64,000 nucleotides of DNA from Peribacillus sp. Bi96 (lineage in GTDB: Bacteria; Bacillota; Bacilli; Bacillales; DSM-1321). This document shows positions 31,976 through 41,380 of this stretch, piece after piece. How positions within the stretch are numbered: the first letter of the stretch is position 1; each line of letters starts with the position of its first letter. The DNA lies in NCBI RefSeq assembly GCF_918698115.1, contig NZ_CAKKLV010000024.1, positions 1-64,000 on the forward strand, written 5' to 3'. The notes beneath the pieces are model-generated. The model had not been told where the DNA came from. It saw only the letters and a program-made list of their open reading frames with translations, and searched no databases. A program made the position numbers and the translations under genes.

Positions 31976-33610
31976 TTATAATTTACAAATATAATCACCT
32001 AGTGTTTTTGAGAGCTCTACATTTTCCGAATAATCCACATCCACATCAATCAGGACAATTTCCTGGCTTGCAATCGCTTCTTCTAATGCATGGAGCAATT
32101 CATCGGAGTGGGTTACTTTCACTCCTTTAACCCCAAAGCTTTTCGCGAACTCTATAAAGTCTGGGTCCGTAAATTCAATCGCATTTGTACGATCAAATTT
32201 ATTCAATTGCTTCCACTCGATCAGGCCCAATTTTGAATCATGGAAAATGACGACGACGAAGGCAAGACCTAGACGTTTGGCCGTTGCCAATTCAACCCCA
32301 TTCATCAGAAATCCGCCATCCCCTGTGACTGCAATGACAGGTTTATCAGGCTTTGCCAGTTTTGCCGCAATCGCACCGGGAACGGCAATACCCATCGATG
32401 CAAAGCCATTAGAAATGATTGTGTGATTAGGCTTTTCCGGCTGATACATCCGTGCAATCCATAATTTATGGGCACCCACATCCGAAATGACAATCGCATT
32501 CCCCATTTCCGCCTTTTTCAAATCGGCGATAATTCGCTGAGGAATGATAGGGCTTCCTGATACATCATCTGAGGAATGAAACTTTTCAATAATTTGAGAC
32601 CTTAACCTTTTCACTTCTGGCCAAAGCTCTTTTTCCGCTACATCAGTGATCAAGGCTTCCAGCGAGTCTGTGACGTTCCCCACCAATTCAGCTTGAACCG
32701 GGTAATACGCATCAATTTCAGCCGGTCGAGCATCAATATGAATAATCGGATTCATCGCCTCATCATTCCAATATTTAGGTAAATACTCAACGAAATCATA
32801 GCCGACAGTGATAATGAGGTCGGCCAAATCAAACCCACATAGAACATAATCCCTTGCCTGCATCCCAACTGTATAAAGGGTCAATGGATGGTCCGAGGGT
32901 AAAACACCTTTGGCCATGAACGAATTCACAATGGGAATTTGCTTCGTTTCTGCAAATTTCCGTAAGTACTCCGTAGCTTCATCGCGGATTACGCCATTGC
33001 CAGCTAGAATAATAGGCTTTTTAGCACGATTTATTAATTCCACGGCTTTTTTTATTTCCTCTTCGGCTGGACGGGATCTAGGCATTGGTGTCACCGGAAG
33101 TGGTTCACCTTCTGTATCCATCAACGCTACATCTTCCGGCAGCTCGATATGAACCGGTCCCGGCTTTTCAATGACTGCCGTCTTAAATGCTTTACGGATA
33201 ATTTCCGGAATCGTATGCGGCACCTTAATTTGTTGATTCCATTTCGTTACTTCTTTAAAAACTCCAATAATGTCCACATATTGATGCGACTCCTTATGAA
33301 TTCGATCAAGGCCGGCCTGACCTGTAATCGCGATAACAGGTGAATAATCCAGGTAAGCACTGCCTATCCCTGTCAATAAATTCGTTGCACCCGGTCCCAA
33401 CGTACCCAAACAAACGCCTGGCTTTCCAGTTAGCCGGCCATAGATGTCTGCCATAAAAGCCGCAGCTTGTTCATGGTGAACTAAGATAAATTTAATATCG
33501 GAGTCTATTAGGGAATCGATAAGATCCGTATTTTCCTCACCCGGTATCCCAAAAATATACTGAACCCCTTCATTCTCTAAACATCGTATAAACAAATCTG
33601 ATGCCTTCAA
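31976..33610 (-). CDS. Acetolactate-synthase-like ThDP enzyme
   Basis: This 544-residue protein has the three-domain layout of the acetohydroxyacid synthase family. E47 in LVHHEQAAAF is the conserved glutamate that activates ThDP. GDGGFLMNG begins the ThDP/Mg motif. The C-terminal part aligns with B. subtilis AlsS (shared QLNKFDRTNA-type stretch and VDYSEN end). One oddity is that the motif's distal Asn (WND in AlsS) is replaced by His in IFHDSKLG. No small regulatory subunit gene or alsD decarboxylase is present. Partnering with an aldehyde dehydrogenase suggests a carboligase or decarboxylase on a non-standard 2-keto acid. Confidence 0.83.
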   Translation of the reverse strand: MKASDLFIRCLENEGVQYIFGIPGEENTDLIDSLIDSDIKFILVHHEQAAAFMADIYGRLTGKPGVCLGTLGPGATNLLTGIGSAYLDYSPVIAITGQAGLDRIHKESHQYVDIIGVFKEVTKWNQQIKVPHTIPEIIRKAFKTAVIEKPGPVHIELPEDVALMDTEGEPLPVTPMPRSRPAEEEIKKAVELINRAKKPIILAGNGVIRDEATEYLRKFAETKQIPIVNSFMAKGVLPSDHPLTLYTVGMQARDYVLCGFDLADLIITVGYDFVEYLPKYWNDEAMNPIIHIDARPAEIDAYYPVQAELVGNVTDSLEALITDVAEKELWPEVKRLRSQIIEKFHSSDDVSGSPIIPQRIIADLKKAEMGNAIVISDVGAHKLWIARMYQPEKPNHTIISNGFASMGIAVPGAIAAKLAKPDKPVIAVTGDGGFLMNGVELATAKRLGLAFVVVIFHDSKLGLIEWKQLNKFDRTNAIEFTDPDFIEFAKSFGVKGVKVTHSDELLHALEEAIASQEIVLIDVDVDYSENVELSKTLGDYICKL

Positions 33611-33774
33611 ACTATTCCCTCCTCGACCATTTCGATTTCTTTCTCTATATGTTGGCTTAGCCTTCGAGAAATTATGTACTTGAGTACTTTAAAAATCATT
33701 TCGACACTCCTGTATAAAGTAATGAAGGTTCGAGTAAATTAACCTCATGTAAGGTCATTACTAGGAGGGATAAA

Positions 33775-35424
33775 ATGGACATCGCAAGTCGTTTAATTAT
33801 TACCACGTTTATTTTTGTTGCACTTATTTTAATCGCACTTGTCATTTTTCTAATCTATTTATTACTGTTTGACCGAAATCAGAAGCATCACGCCATACTA
33901 CGGAATTACCCCGTCCTAGGCAGGATGCGCTACTTTTTAGAAAAAATCGGTCCAGAATTGCGGCAATATTTTTTTAACGGGGATAATGAAGGAAGGCCGT
34001 TTTCAAGGGATGACTACGAGCATATTGTAAAAAGCTCAAAGTATATGCGAGATGTAGTTGGATTTGGTTCTAAACGCGATTTTGATGAAGAAGGCCTTTT
34101 TGTTCGGAATGCCATGTTCCCAAAATTAGCCGAAGAAGAAAAATTCGATAGAGAAACAAAGGTGATAACCAAAAGGTATATCTTATTGAAGGATCCGCTT
34201 TTTTCGCAGCGAAAGGAAAAATGGGAGGATGAGGAATCGTCTGCTTACTTATTGCATGAAGATGATGCCGTGGTCATCGGCCCAAATACCAAGCATCCAT
34301 TTAGATTAAAAGGATTGATTGGAATGTCGGCGATGAGCTATGGTTCATTAGGATATAATGCCATCACAGCATTATCAGAAGGATTAGCGTTAGCGAAAGG
34401 TACGTGGATGAATACTGGGGAAGGCGGGCTATCTTCCTATCATTTAAAAGGTGGCGTCGATATCATTATGCAGATTGGTCCGGCCATGTTCGGGGTGCGT
34501 GATAAATTTGGCGAAATGGATTGGGATGAGTTAAAACGGAAAAGTGAGATTCCTCAAATAAAAGCATTTGAGATTAAACTCGCTCAAGGTGCCAAAACCC
34601 GTGGCGGACATATTGATGCGGAAAAAGTCACTCCAGAAATTGCCGAGATTCGCAAAGTGGAACCATTCAAATCAATTGACAGTCCTAATCGTTTTCATCA
34701 ATTCAGTGATGTACCAACGATGTGTGAATTCATTGAGAGAATCCGTAACCATACAGGTAAGCCTGTTGGAATGAAGATGGTTGTCGGCGGTAATGATAGC
34801 GTGGAAGAACTAGCCAAATATATGAAGGAGACAGGCAAAGGACCGGATTTTATCACCGTGGATGGTGGTGAAGGCGGTACAGGGGCTTCCTATCAAGAAT
34901 TGATTGATAGTGTCGGATTGCCGATTAAATCAGCCCTGCCCATTGTCGTCTCGACCCTTCAAAAATATGGAGTGCGCGATCGGGTTAAAATTATCGCCTC
35001 AGGTAAGCTGTTCACCCCTGACCGGATTGCGATTGCTTTAGCGATGGGAGCCGATCTCGTCAATATTGCGCGTGGATTCATGATTGCCATAGGATGTATC
35101 CAAACATTGAAGTGCCAATCCAATGCATGTCCAGTTGGGGTAGCCACAACTGACCCAGACTTGCAAAAAGCTCTCGTGATAGACGAAAAGAAATACCGTG
35201 TGGTCAACTTTCTCGTGACACTTCGAAAAGGTCTTTTTCGAATTTCAGCCGCAGCAGGTTTAAATTCACCTGTTCATTTTCAACCGAAACATATTAGTTA
35301 TAAAGATGATAAAGGCGTGGTTACATCACTCGAAAACATCCTTCATGAAGTCCAGCGGAAAATAGGTGTAAATGAACCCAGGAAGCAAAAGTTCCTTCTT
35401 AACAGAACGATGCACAAACAGTAA
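33775..35424 (+). CDS. FMN-binding glutamate-synthase-like protein (YerD-like), membrane-anchored
   Basis: This 549-residue protein has an N-terminal membrane segment (FIFVALILIALVIFLIYLLLF, about 12-32) and then the FMN/iron-sulfur central domain of glutamate synthase. Visible parts are GLIGMSAMSYGSLGYNA, DGGEGGTGASY, and the cysteine cluster GCIQTLKCQSNACPVG. It lacks the amidotransferase domain. It resembles B. subtilis YerD. The reaction is unproven; the family may couple amino-group or electron transfer at the membrane. An AGGAGGGATAAA site precedes the ATG. It is divergent from the AlsS-like operon. Confidence 0.87.
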   Translation: MDIASRLIITTFIFVALILIALVIFLIYLLLFDRNQKHHAILRNYPVLGRMRYFLEKIGPELRQYFFNGDNEGRPFSRDDYEHIVKSSKYMRDVVGFGSKRDFDEEGLFVRNAMFPKLAEEEKFDRETKVITKRYILLKDPLFSQRKEKWEDEESSAYLLHEDDAVVIGPNTKHPFRLKGLIGMSAMSYGSLGYNAITALSEGLALAKGTWMNTGEGGLSSYHLKGGVDIIMQIGPAMFGVRDKFGEMDWDELKRKSEIPQIKAFEIKLAQGAKTRGGHIDAEKVTPEIAEIRKVEPFKSIDSPNRFHQFSDVPTMCEFIERIRNHTGKPVGMKMVVGGNDSVEELAKYMKETGKGPDFITVDGGEGGTGASYQELIDSVGLPIKSALPIVVSTLQKYGVRDRVKIIASGKLFTPDRIAIALAMGADLVNIARGFMIAIGCIQTLKCQSNACPVGVATTDPDLQKALVIDEKKYRVVNFLVTLRKGLFRISAAAGLNSPVHFQPKHISYKDDKGVVTSLENILHEVQRKIGVNEPRKQKFLLNRTMHKQ

Positions 35425-35498
35425 ACAGTGAAATTAAATCATAATTTTGGGGCGATGGAGAAAACTAAACAAGCAAGTATAGAAAGGAGAGATTGAGT

Positions 35499-35666
35499 AT
35501 GGGTCGCGGTAAAAATTTTAATCACAAAGAAAAAGGACATCCTGGAAATTTACCTGATAATAGAATAAGCGAAGAGAAAGAACATAGTCGACAGTATGAG
35601 CAGATTGAGGATATTGTTACACATGAAGCTTTTAAAAATCGGGAAAAAGATGACGAGATGCCTTAA
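35499..35666 (+). CDS. Small hydrophilic protein, 55 residues
   Basis: An ATG with AAGGAGAG upstream opens a 55-codon frame starting MGRGKNFNHKEKGHPGN and ending REKDDEMP. It is highly charged, with no Cys and no membrane segment. Size, start and composition recall small spore proteins, but no family match is certain. It lies 74 bp after the YerD-like gene in the same direction. Confidence 0.6.
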   Translation: MGRGKNFNHKEKGHPGNLPDNRISEEKEHSRQYEQIEDIVTHEAFKNREKDDEMP

Positions 35667-35907
35667 CGGCAAAGAAAAAGGGAAGATAAATCAATATACA
35701 GTTACCGAAATTATATAATTTCTCGGAAAGCGCCTATGCAATATCCTGCTCTCGGTATTTTACTGAGGCAGGGTATTTAGCATAGCTTGTAATTGTTGAC
35801 GTTGCGAAGGCAGTTTTATTAGCTGAGCGATACATGATGCTAAAGAATATGACAACCTCTCTTTGTCATACCCTTTAAAAAAAGATGAAGGTGTGACACT
35901 GCTAAAT

Positions 35908-36114
35908 ATGAAAAAAAATAATTCCATCGTTTTTTATGTAATAAAGGGCTCAACAATTAAAAAATTTTTAATCCTAGATCTAGTTGTTGGAACAGGAATT
36001 TATTTTGCCGTCAAATTTATTTCTTCAAGCTTATTAATGGCGAGTCTTGCGAGTATTATTGGAACAGAAGGAATCAAGAAGGCACCTAAAATTCTAAAAA
36101 AAATCCAGTTCTAA
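35908..36114 (+). CDS. Small membrane protein
   Basis: This protein of about 68 residues has one or two hydrophobic stretches (FLILDLVVGTGIYFAVKFI and LLMASLASIIGTEG) and basic ends (KKAPKILKKIQF). The start is uncertain because the ribosome site is poor; a GTG 15 bases upstream is an alternative. No family is recognised. Confidence 0.45.
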   Translation: MKKNNSIVFYVIKGSTIKKFLILDLVVGTGIYFAVKFISSSLLMASLASIIGTEGIKKAPKILKKIQF

Positions 36115-36156
36115 AAATCCCAGTATATTTATAGCACTGAAATAACGCAAACAAAA

Positions 36157-36202
36157 TTAGACTACTTCCATTCGCGGATTTGCGAATAAAAGTAGCCTAA
36201 TA
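36157..36202. terminator. Terminator-like hairpin between convergent genes
   Basis: TTAG.CTACTT..ATTCGC pairs with GCGAAT..AAAGTAG.CTAA with small bulges. It could end both the small membrane protein gene and the CoA-transferase operon. Confidence 0.55.
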
Positions 36203-36244
36203 ATCAGTTTAATAGGTCAGGTTAATTCAAGTAATCTCTTAAAC

Positions 36245-36892
36245 TTATGCTTTAATTTCAATAGAGGGGCTTATTGTAAAGTCAGCCTCTGTTTTACTTT
36301 TCACTTCATCAAGAGTTATGCCATTTTGCAATTCAATCAATTCCATACCCGCTTCTGAAAACTGAAATACAGCCAATTCTGTAATCAGGCAATGGACGAC
36401 CTTTTCACCCGTCAATGGCAGTGTACAGCTCTTTTTCACTTTGGATTCCCCATGCTTGTTCACATGGTCCATAATGACAACGATTCGTTTCGCTCCTTGG
36501 ACGAGGTCCATCGCTCCTCCCATTCCTTTTACCATCTTCCCTGGAATCATCCAGTTTGCCAAGTCCCCATTTTCCGAAACTTCCATCCCGCCTAAAATGG
36601 CTAGATCGATGTGGCCACCGCGAATCATCGCGAACGATTCAGCACTATCAAAAAATGACGCCCCCGCTTTTGCTGTTACTGTCTCTTTTCCGGCATTGAT
36701 CAAATCCGGGTCCACTTCAACTTTTTTTGGATAAGGTCCGATTCCTAGTAAGCCATTTTCCGATTGAAGCATGACATTAAAGTCATTTGGAATCATGTTG
36801 GCAATTAAGGTAGGCATTCCGATGCCTAAATTTACACACATACCATCTTGGATTTCTTTAACGGCCCGTTCTAAAATTAGTTGTCTAGTCAT
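36245..36892 (-). CDS. scoB: 3-oxoacid CoA-transferase subunit B
   Basis: This 215-residue beta subunit has the conserved SENGLLG stretch (LQSENGLLGIGPY), whose Glu is the catalytic residue that forms the acyl-CoA thioester. GGHIDLAILGGMEV is also typical. With the alpha subunit it transfers CoA from succinyl-CoA or another donor to acetoacetate or related acids. An AAAGGAGG site lies before the ATG. It is the last gene of the permease-scoA-scoB operon, the same order as yxjC-scoA-scoB in B. subtilis. Confidence 0.92.
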   Translation of the reverse strand: MTRQLILERAVKEIQDGMCVNLGIGMPTLIANMIPNDFNVMLQSENGLLGIGPYPKKVEVDPDLINAGKETVTAKAGASFFDSAESFAMIRGGHIDLAILGGMEVSENGDLANWMIPGKMVKGMGGAMDLVQGAKRIVVIMDHVNKHGESKVKKSCTLPLTGEKVVHCLITELAVFQFSEAGMELIELQNGITLDEVKSKTEADFTISPSIEIKA

Positions 36893-36909
36893 TCGAATAC
36901 TCCTCCTTT

Positions 36910-37605
36910 TTATGCGTTAGCAGTTGTAAGTCTTTCAATTCGTTTTTCATAGTCTTTTCCTACAAGCACTTTTTGTACATAAACCCCTGAAGTATGAATT
37001 TCATCCGGATCCAGCTCTCCTGTGCCCACAAGCTCCTCCACTTCGACAATCGTGACTTTCCCTGCTGTGGCAACGACAGGGTTAAAATTCCTTGCGGTTT
37101 TCCGATATACGAGATTACCGAAATGATCTGCTTTCCAGGCCTTAACAAAGGCAAAATCTCCGACTATTCCTTTTTCCATAATGTATGTGCGGCCATCAAA
37201 CTCTTTATGTTCTTTACCTTTTGCGACTTCCGTTCCTACTCCTGTAGCTGTATAAAAGGCAGGAATTCCTGCTCCGCCCGCTCTTAACCGCTCAGCAAGC
37301 GTCCCTTGTGGAACTAGCTCGACTTCCAGCTCGCCACTTAAAAATTGCTGTTCAAATAACTTATTTTCCCCTACATAGGAAGCAATCATTTTTTTGATTT
37401 GTTTATTTTCCAGCAAAAGACCTAAACCCCAATCATCGACACCACAATTGTTACTGACAATCGTCAAATCCTTTACACCTTTGTCACGCAAAGCAATGAT
37501 TAGTTTTTCTGGTATTCCGCTTAATCCGAACCCGCCAACGATAATGGTTGCTCCATCCTCGATTTGTTGAATAGCGCTATCAAAAGATGTTAATAATTTA
37601 CTCAT
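36910..37605 (-). CDS. scoA: 3-oxoacid CoA-transferase subunit A
   Basis: This 231-residue alpha subunit has the CoA-binding [13 protein letters not shown] loop (about 23-35), [13 protein letters not shown] and [15 protein letters not shown]. It forms a heteromer with the B subunit encoded 17 bp downstream. Together they activate acetoacetate taken up or made from 3-hydroxybutyrate, feeding the thiolase encoded nearby. The same transcript is predicted from the sigma-54 promoter at 39294-39310. Confidence 0.92.
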   Translation of the reverse strand: MSKLLTSFDSAIQQIEDGATIIVGGFGLSGIPEKLIIALRDKGVKDLTIVSNNCGVDDWGLGLLLENKQIKKMIASYVGENKLFEQQFLSGELEVELVPQGTLAERLRAGGAGIPAFYTATGVGTEVAKGKEHKEFDGRTYIMEKGIVGDFAFVKAWKADHFGNLVYRKTARNFNPVVATAGKVTIVEVEELVGTGELDPDEIHTSGVYVQKVLVGKDYEKRIERLTTANA

Positions 37606-37637
37606 TTTCCATCATCTCCATTCTTAATACTATTCTA

Positions 37638-39023
37638 TTAAATAAACAGTGAAGTTGCAAAAGCAATGATAAACACGGTCACTGTTTTCAAAACCGTAAT
37701 CGCAAAGATATCCTTGTAGGATTGACGATGTGTCAGTCCTGTAATAGCTAGTAAGGTAATAACAGCACCGTTATGTGGAAGCGTATCCATTCCGCCAGAT
37801 GCCATGGATGCAATTCGATGAAGCATTTCCGGGCTGATTCCGACACTTTGAGCCACCTGCAAATAGTGACTTCCCATTACTTCCAACGCAATCGAAAGTC
37901 CACCAGATGCAGATCCGGTAATCCCTGAAAGTACATTGACGGCAATAGCTTCGGATACGAGCGGATTACCGCTTGCATTGAACACCCAGTTTTGAATCAC
38001 CGAGAATCCAGGAAGTGTTTTCACAACATTTCCAAAACCAACTTCAGATGCGGTATTGAAAATTGCAAGCAAAGATCCCATTGCGGCAGCTGTTAATCCA
38101 CTTGCCAATTTGACCTTTATACGACCAACATTCAGAAGCATTGCTGCAATAATACCGATTGTCAGTGCAACAATCAAAGACCAGGATGAAGTGACTGTAC
38201 TTACATCGGCTATGTTGAAAGTTTCCTTCAACATCGATGCATCATACCAGTGCTTAACCGAAATGGCACTGCGACTGAATGCAAAATTAAACGCGACGAC
38301 AAGGATGAGTGGTACGATGGAAAGCCAAAAGTTAGGCAGGTTTTGCTGTTCGGCACTTTCTGGTTCATTAATATGTCCTTCCCCGTAGCCTTCACCATTT
38401 GCCAGCGCTTGTTTACGACGACGTTCTAACCAGATCATTCCGCCAGTGAATACCATGATTGCGCCAATAATCCCCATTAATGGAGCTGCATAGGTATCTG
38501 TTCCGAAATAGTTAGTAGGAATGATATTTTGAATCTGAGGTGTTCCAGGAAGAGCATCCATCGTATAAGTGAATGCGCCTAATGCTATCGTTCCTGGCAA
38601 TAATCGCTTTGGAATGTCTGCTTCTTTAAAAATTGCTGCTGCAAATGGATAAACGGCGAATGCCACTACAAACAGTGAAACCCCACCATATGTCAGTGCC
38701 GAACAGGCCAGCACTACAGCAAGAATAGCCTGCTTTGAACCTAGTGACTTTACGATGGTCTTGGCAATGGATGCTGCTGCACCGCTCATTTCCATGACCT
38801 TTCCAAATACTGCCCCTAATAAGAATATCGGGAAAAATGCTTTTACATAGTTAGCCGCAAACGTCATATATGTCTCGGTATAACTCGGCAGCAAATGACC
38901 ACCAGATAAAATGACAGCCAATAGCGTAACTAGCGGTGCTATGATAATGACCGGATAGCCCCGGTAGGCTAAAAAGATTAAAAGTCCTAAAGCCACAACA
39001 ATGGCTAAAATTTGAATCACCAA
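37638..39023 (-). CDS. GntP-family permease (YxjC-like)
   Basis: This 461-residue carrier has about 12 hydrophobic segments and the GntP-type motifs (PIFLLGAVFGKVMEMSGAA; ASGGMDTLPHNGAVITLL near the end). In B. subtilis the homologous yxjC heads the scoAB operon. Here the same order supports uptake of a short-chain oxo- or hydroxy-acid such as acetoacetate or 3-hydroxybutyrate. The TTG start has GGGGG 7 bp upstream; the following GTG is an alternative. Transcription is predicted from a sigma-54 promoter 270 bp upstream, with a cre site in the leader. Confidence 0.87.
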   Translation of the reverse strand: MVIQILAIVVALGLLIFLAYRGYPVIIIAPLVTLLAVILSGGHLLPSYTETYMTFAANYVKAFFPIFLLGAVFGKVMEMSGAAASIAKTIVKSLGSKQAILAVVLACSALTYGGVSLFVVAFAVYPFAAAIFKEADIPKRLLPGTIALGAFTYTMDALPGTPQIQNIIPTNYFGTDTYAAPLMGIIGAIMVFTGGMIWLERRRKQALANGEGYGEGHINEPESAEQQNLPNFWLSIVPLILVVAFNFAFSRSAISVKHWYDASMLKETFNIADVSTVTSSWSLIVALTIGIIAAMLLNVGRIKVKLASGLTAAAMGSLLAIFNTASEVGFGNVVKTLPGFSVIQNWVFNASGNPLVSEAIAVNVLSGITGSASGGLSIALEVMGSHYLQVAQSVGISPEMLHRIASMASGGMDTLPHNGAVITLLAITGLTHRQSYKDIFAITVLKTVTVFIIAFATSLFI

Positions 39024-39192
39024 TACTATTCCCCCTTTTCTTTTCTCCCCTTGCCCCCAAATTATTTCGGAAGCCTTTACGTAGTAACATTAATCTCCCC
39101 AATTCCACATTTCGCTTTCACCATTCAAGCCTGCCTTCCCCAAGTCAAGCTTAATGATCATACTAAGTGAAAAACTATAACTCCCCAATTAT

Positions 39193-39206
39193 TGATAACG
39201 CTTTCA
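39193..39206. promoter_or_regulatory. Candidate CcpA (cre) site in the permease-scoAB leader
   Basis: TGATAACGCTTTCA matches the cre consensus TGWNANCGNTNWCA at every position. It lies about 80-90 bp downstream of the sigma-54 start point, a road-block position for glucose repression. Confidence 0.7.
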
Positions 39207-39261
39207 ACAAACTGTTGAAGTTACGTAATCCCTTTCCATTTCACGTGGAAACACTAGATAA

Positions 39262-39279
39262 AATGTCAGATAGACCATT
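39262..39279. promoter_or_regulatory. 18-bp imperfect palindrome shared with the yxjF-like leader
   Basis: AATGTCAGATAGACCATT matches the element at 43711-43728 at 16 of 18 positions, and ATAA precedes both. Here it lies just downstream of the -24/-12 promoter, where a repressor would act. Confidence 0.6.
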
Positions 39280-39293
39280 CGCCATAGTACTTA

Positions 39294-39310
39294 TGCAATT
39301 CTTGTGCCAA
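39294..39310 (-). promoter_or_regulatory. Sigma-54 (SigL) promoter of permease-scoAB
   Basis: On the minus strand TTGGCACAAGAATTGCA is a perfect fit to TTGGCACNNNNNTTGCA. A sigma-54 activator gene lies directly upstream of this promoter, with its own stop at 39646. Confidence 0.92.
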
Positions 39311-39645
39311 CTTATATTAAATTGAAATATATTATCTTTTATAGACTTTTCAAACACTTTATTCCCTTTTTATAAATTATAAATGCAAAAATCCCTTAAA
39401 ACTGTCAAGGTTTCAATACACACAACTAATAAACTTCTAAAAAGTGTTAACCTTTCCTTACAACATTTCAATTCGCTCTCTTATCATGTACGGATTCCCT
39501 AACACATTCAAAGATAAACAGCTATCATCTATTCATAAACATCATATTTTCCTTTTATTGGCCAGCTAAAAAACCATTGTCTGTTCTAATGAGTTGGTGC
39601 AAAAAGTATAAAAAGTACCCTTTGGCTAAAGGGTACTTTTTACAA
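39311..39645. other. Region upstream of the sigma-54 promoter
   Basis: No gene is seen. Enhancer sites for the activator are expected here, but I could not pick a convincing dyad. A terminator-type hairpin (AAAAAGTACCCTTT with AAAGGGTACTTTTT) lies at 39612-39644 at the end of the activator gene. Confidence 0.5.
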
Positions 39646-41316
39646 TCATAAACCATATTTATTCATTTTTTCATATAGTGTTGTTCGGCTCACTCCGAGT
39701 CTCTTTGCCGTTTCTGATTTATTGCCAGAAGTCATTTCCAAACATGAAACGATTGTTGCCCGTTCGGTCTCATCCATGACTTCTGCTAAAGTGCGGATTG
39801 AGACTGATTCTTTATGACCCGTTATTTCTTTAGGGAGATGCTTGGAACGTATCATTTCCTCTTCTTCAACAATATTCATTGCGCGTTCTATGATATTTTC
39901 CAACTCTCGAATATTACCCGGCCATTTATAAAGGCGAAGCAGCCGTAAAGCTTGATCACTCATCCCCGTTACGCGTTTTTTCATGAGGTTCTGGTACTTT
40001 TCAACAAAATGATTTACCAGTATTTCAATGTCCTCTGGTCGCTCCCTTAAGGAAGGAACCTGGATTTGCATGACCTTTAATCGGTAATACATATCAAGTC
40101 GGAATTCCCCTTTCGAGACCATTTCCTCCAGATTACGGTTTGTTGCAGCGATTACCCGTACATCAATCGGAATGCTTCCCGTCGAACCGACCCTCTCAAT
40201 TTCTTTTTCTTGTAAAACACGGAGCAGCTTCACCTGCATATGCAGTGGCAGCTCACCGATTTCATCCAAAAAAATCGTTCCACCTTCAGCTGCTTCGAAC
40301 TTACCAGCTTTTCCGCCCTTTTTTGCACCAGTGAAAGAACCCTCTTCATAGCCAAAAAGTTCAGACTCTAGCAGCTCTGCCGGGATGGCGGCACAGTTCA
40401 CTTTGACAAACACACCCATGGACCTTCTGCTATCATTATGAATGGAATGGGCAAACAGCTCCTTACCTGTTCCGCTTTCGCCCAAAATCAACACATTTGA
40501 GTCGCTTTTAGCTGCAATTTTGGCTTGACCTTTTACTTCCATAAAAGCAGGACTTCTTCCCATTAAATGATCAAACGTATATGAGGCCTTATTTCTCTCG
40601 CGAAAATCGCCTTTGTACTTTTTCAGTTCTACTTCAAGTGAGTTAATCCGCTTGGAAAGAGCGGTAAATTGCCCGACATTCTTAAATAAAATCTTCCCGA
40701 CCGCTCCTATTAATTTACCTTGTTTCCGTATTGGGGAGCGGGTTGCAATTATATAATTATCTTTAATTTTTTGTAATTCAGCTACCTCTTGCTTGCCAGT
40801 TTCGGCAACCACATGCATACGGGTATTTTCAATGACCTCCGTTACATGTTTCCCTATGGAGCTTTCCTGATCGACCCCAAGAAAATCTGCATAAGCGTGG
40901 CTCAGCATTTGGACATACCCTTCCGTATCGACCATCACCAACCCATCATATGCAAATTCGATTATATCCTTAAACAAAAGTTCTTCATGATTATCGATAT
41001 TGAGAAAATCACTTTTATTATTTGTAAACAATAGGAGGTAAATCTGATACTCCTCATCAACCATTTGAACGATGGATTTTCTGACAATCCCATTATTATC
41101 GTTCAAACGAATAGGAGTATTTACAGCTGGTTTAAGGTTTTTTTCAATAATCAAATTTGTTTGCATGTCAAATTGATTCTCAGCAAAAGCCTCTGATAAT
41201 ACGCGATTGCATAAAACGATTTCTTTTTCGTTTTTCGTTACCAAAACACCAAAAGGTAATTCTTCCAATATCGCTTTCACTAATTCAAATTGAACAGGTT
41301 TATTATCTCTGACCAT
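39646..41316 (-). CDS. Sigma-54-dependent activator (PAS, AAA+, Fis HTH)
   Basis: This 556-residue enhancer-binding protein starts at 41316, where AAGGAG lies 7 bp before MVRDNKP. The upstream extension of the frame lacks a site. An N-terminal sensory region (about 1-100) is followed by a PAS domain (about 115-214). The AAA+ domain has Walker A GESGTGKE (279-286), the sigma-54 contact loop GSFTGA (326-331, Ser in place of the usual Ala) and Walker B GTIFLDE. The Fis-type HTH at the end reads NKSETAKRLGVSRTTLYEKM. It is the third gene after hbd and thiolase. It very likely activates both sigma-54 promoters of this locus. Confidence 0.92.
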   Translation of the reverse strand: MVRDNKPVQFELVKAILEELPFGVLVTKNEKEIVLCNRVLSEAFAENQFDMQTNLIIEKNLKPAVNTPIRLNDNNGIVRKSIVQMVDEEYQIYLLLFTNNKSDFLNIDNHEELLFKDIIEFAYDGLVMVDTEGYVQMLSHAYADFLGVDQESSIGKHVTEVIENTRMHVVAETGKQEVAELQKIKDNYIIATRSPIRKQGKLIGAVGKILFKNVGQFTALSKRINSLEVELKKYKGDFRERNKASYTFDHLMGRSPAFMEVKGQAKIAAKSDSNVLILGESGTGKELFAHSIHNDSRRSMGVFVKVNCAAIPAELLESELFGYEEGSFTGAKKGGKAGKFEAAEGGTIFLDEIGELPLHMQVKLLRVLQEKEIERVGSTGSIPIDVRVIAATNRNLEEMVSKGEFRLDMYYRLKVMQIQVPSLRERPEDIEILVNHFVEKYQNLMKKRVTGMSDQALRLLRLYKWPGNIRELENIIERAMNIVEEEEMIRSKHLPKEITGHKESVSIRTLAEVMDETERATIVSCLEMTSGNKSETAKRLGVSRTTLYEKMNKYGL

Positions 41317-41380
41317 TCCTATTCTCCTTAACCCGTCTGAAGTTTCCCCCATTATATCATAGGAAAATGAGGCCGAGTTA

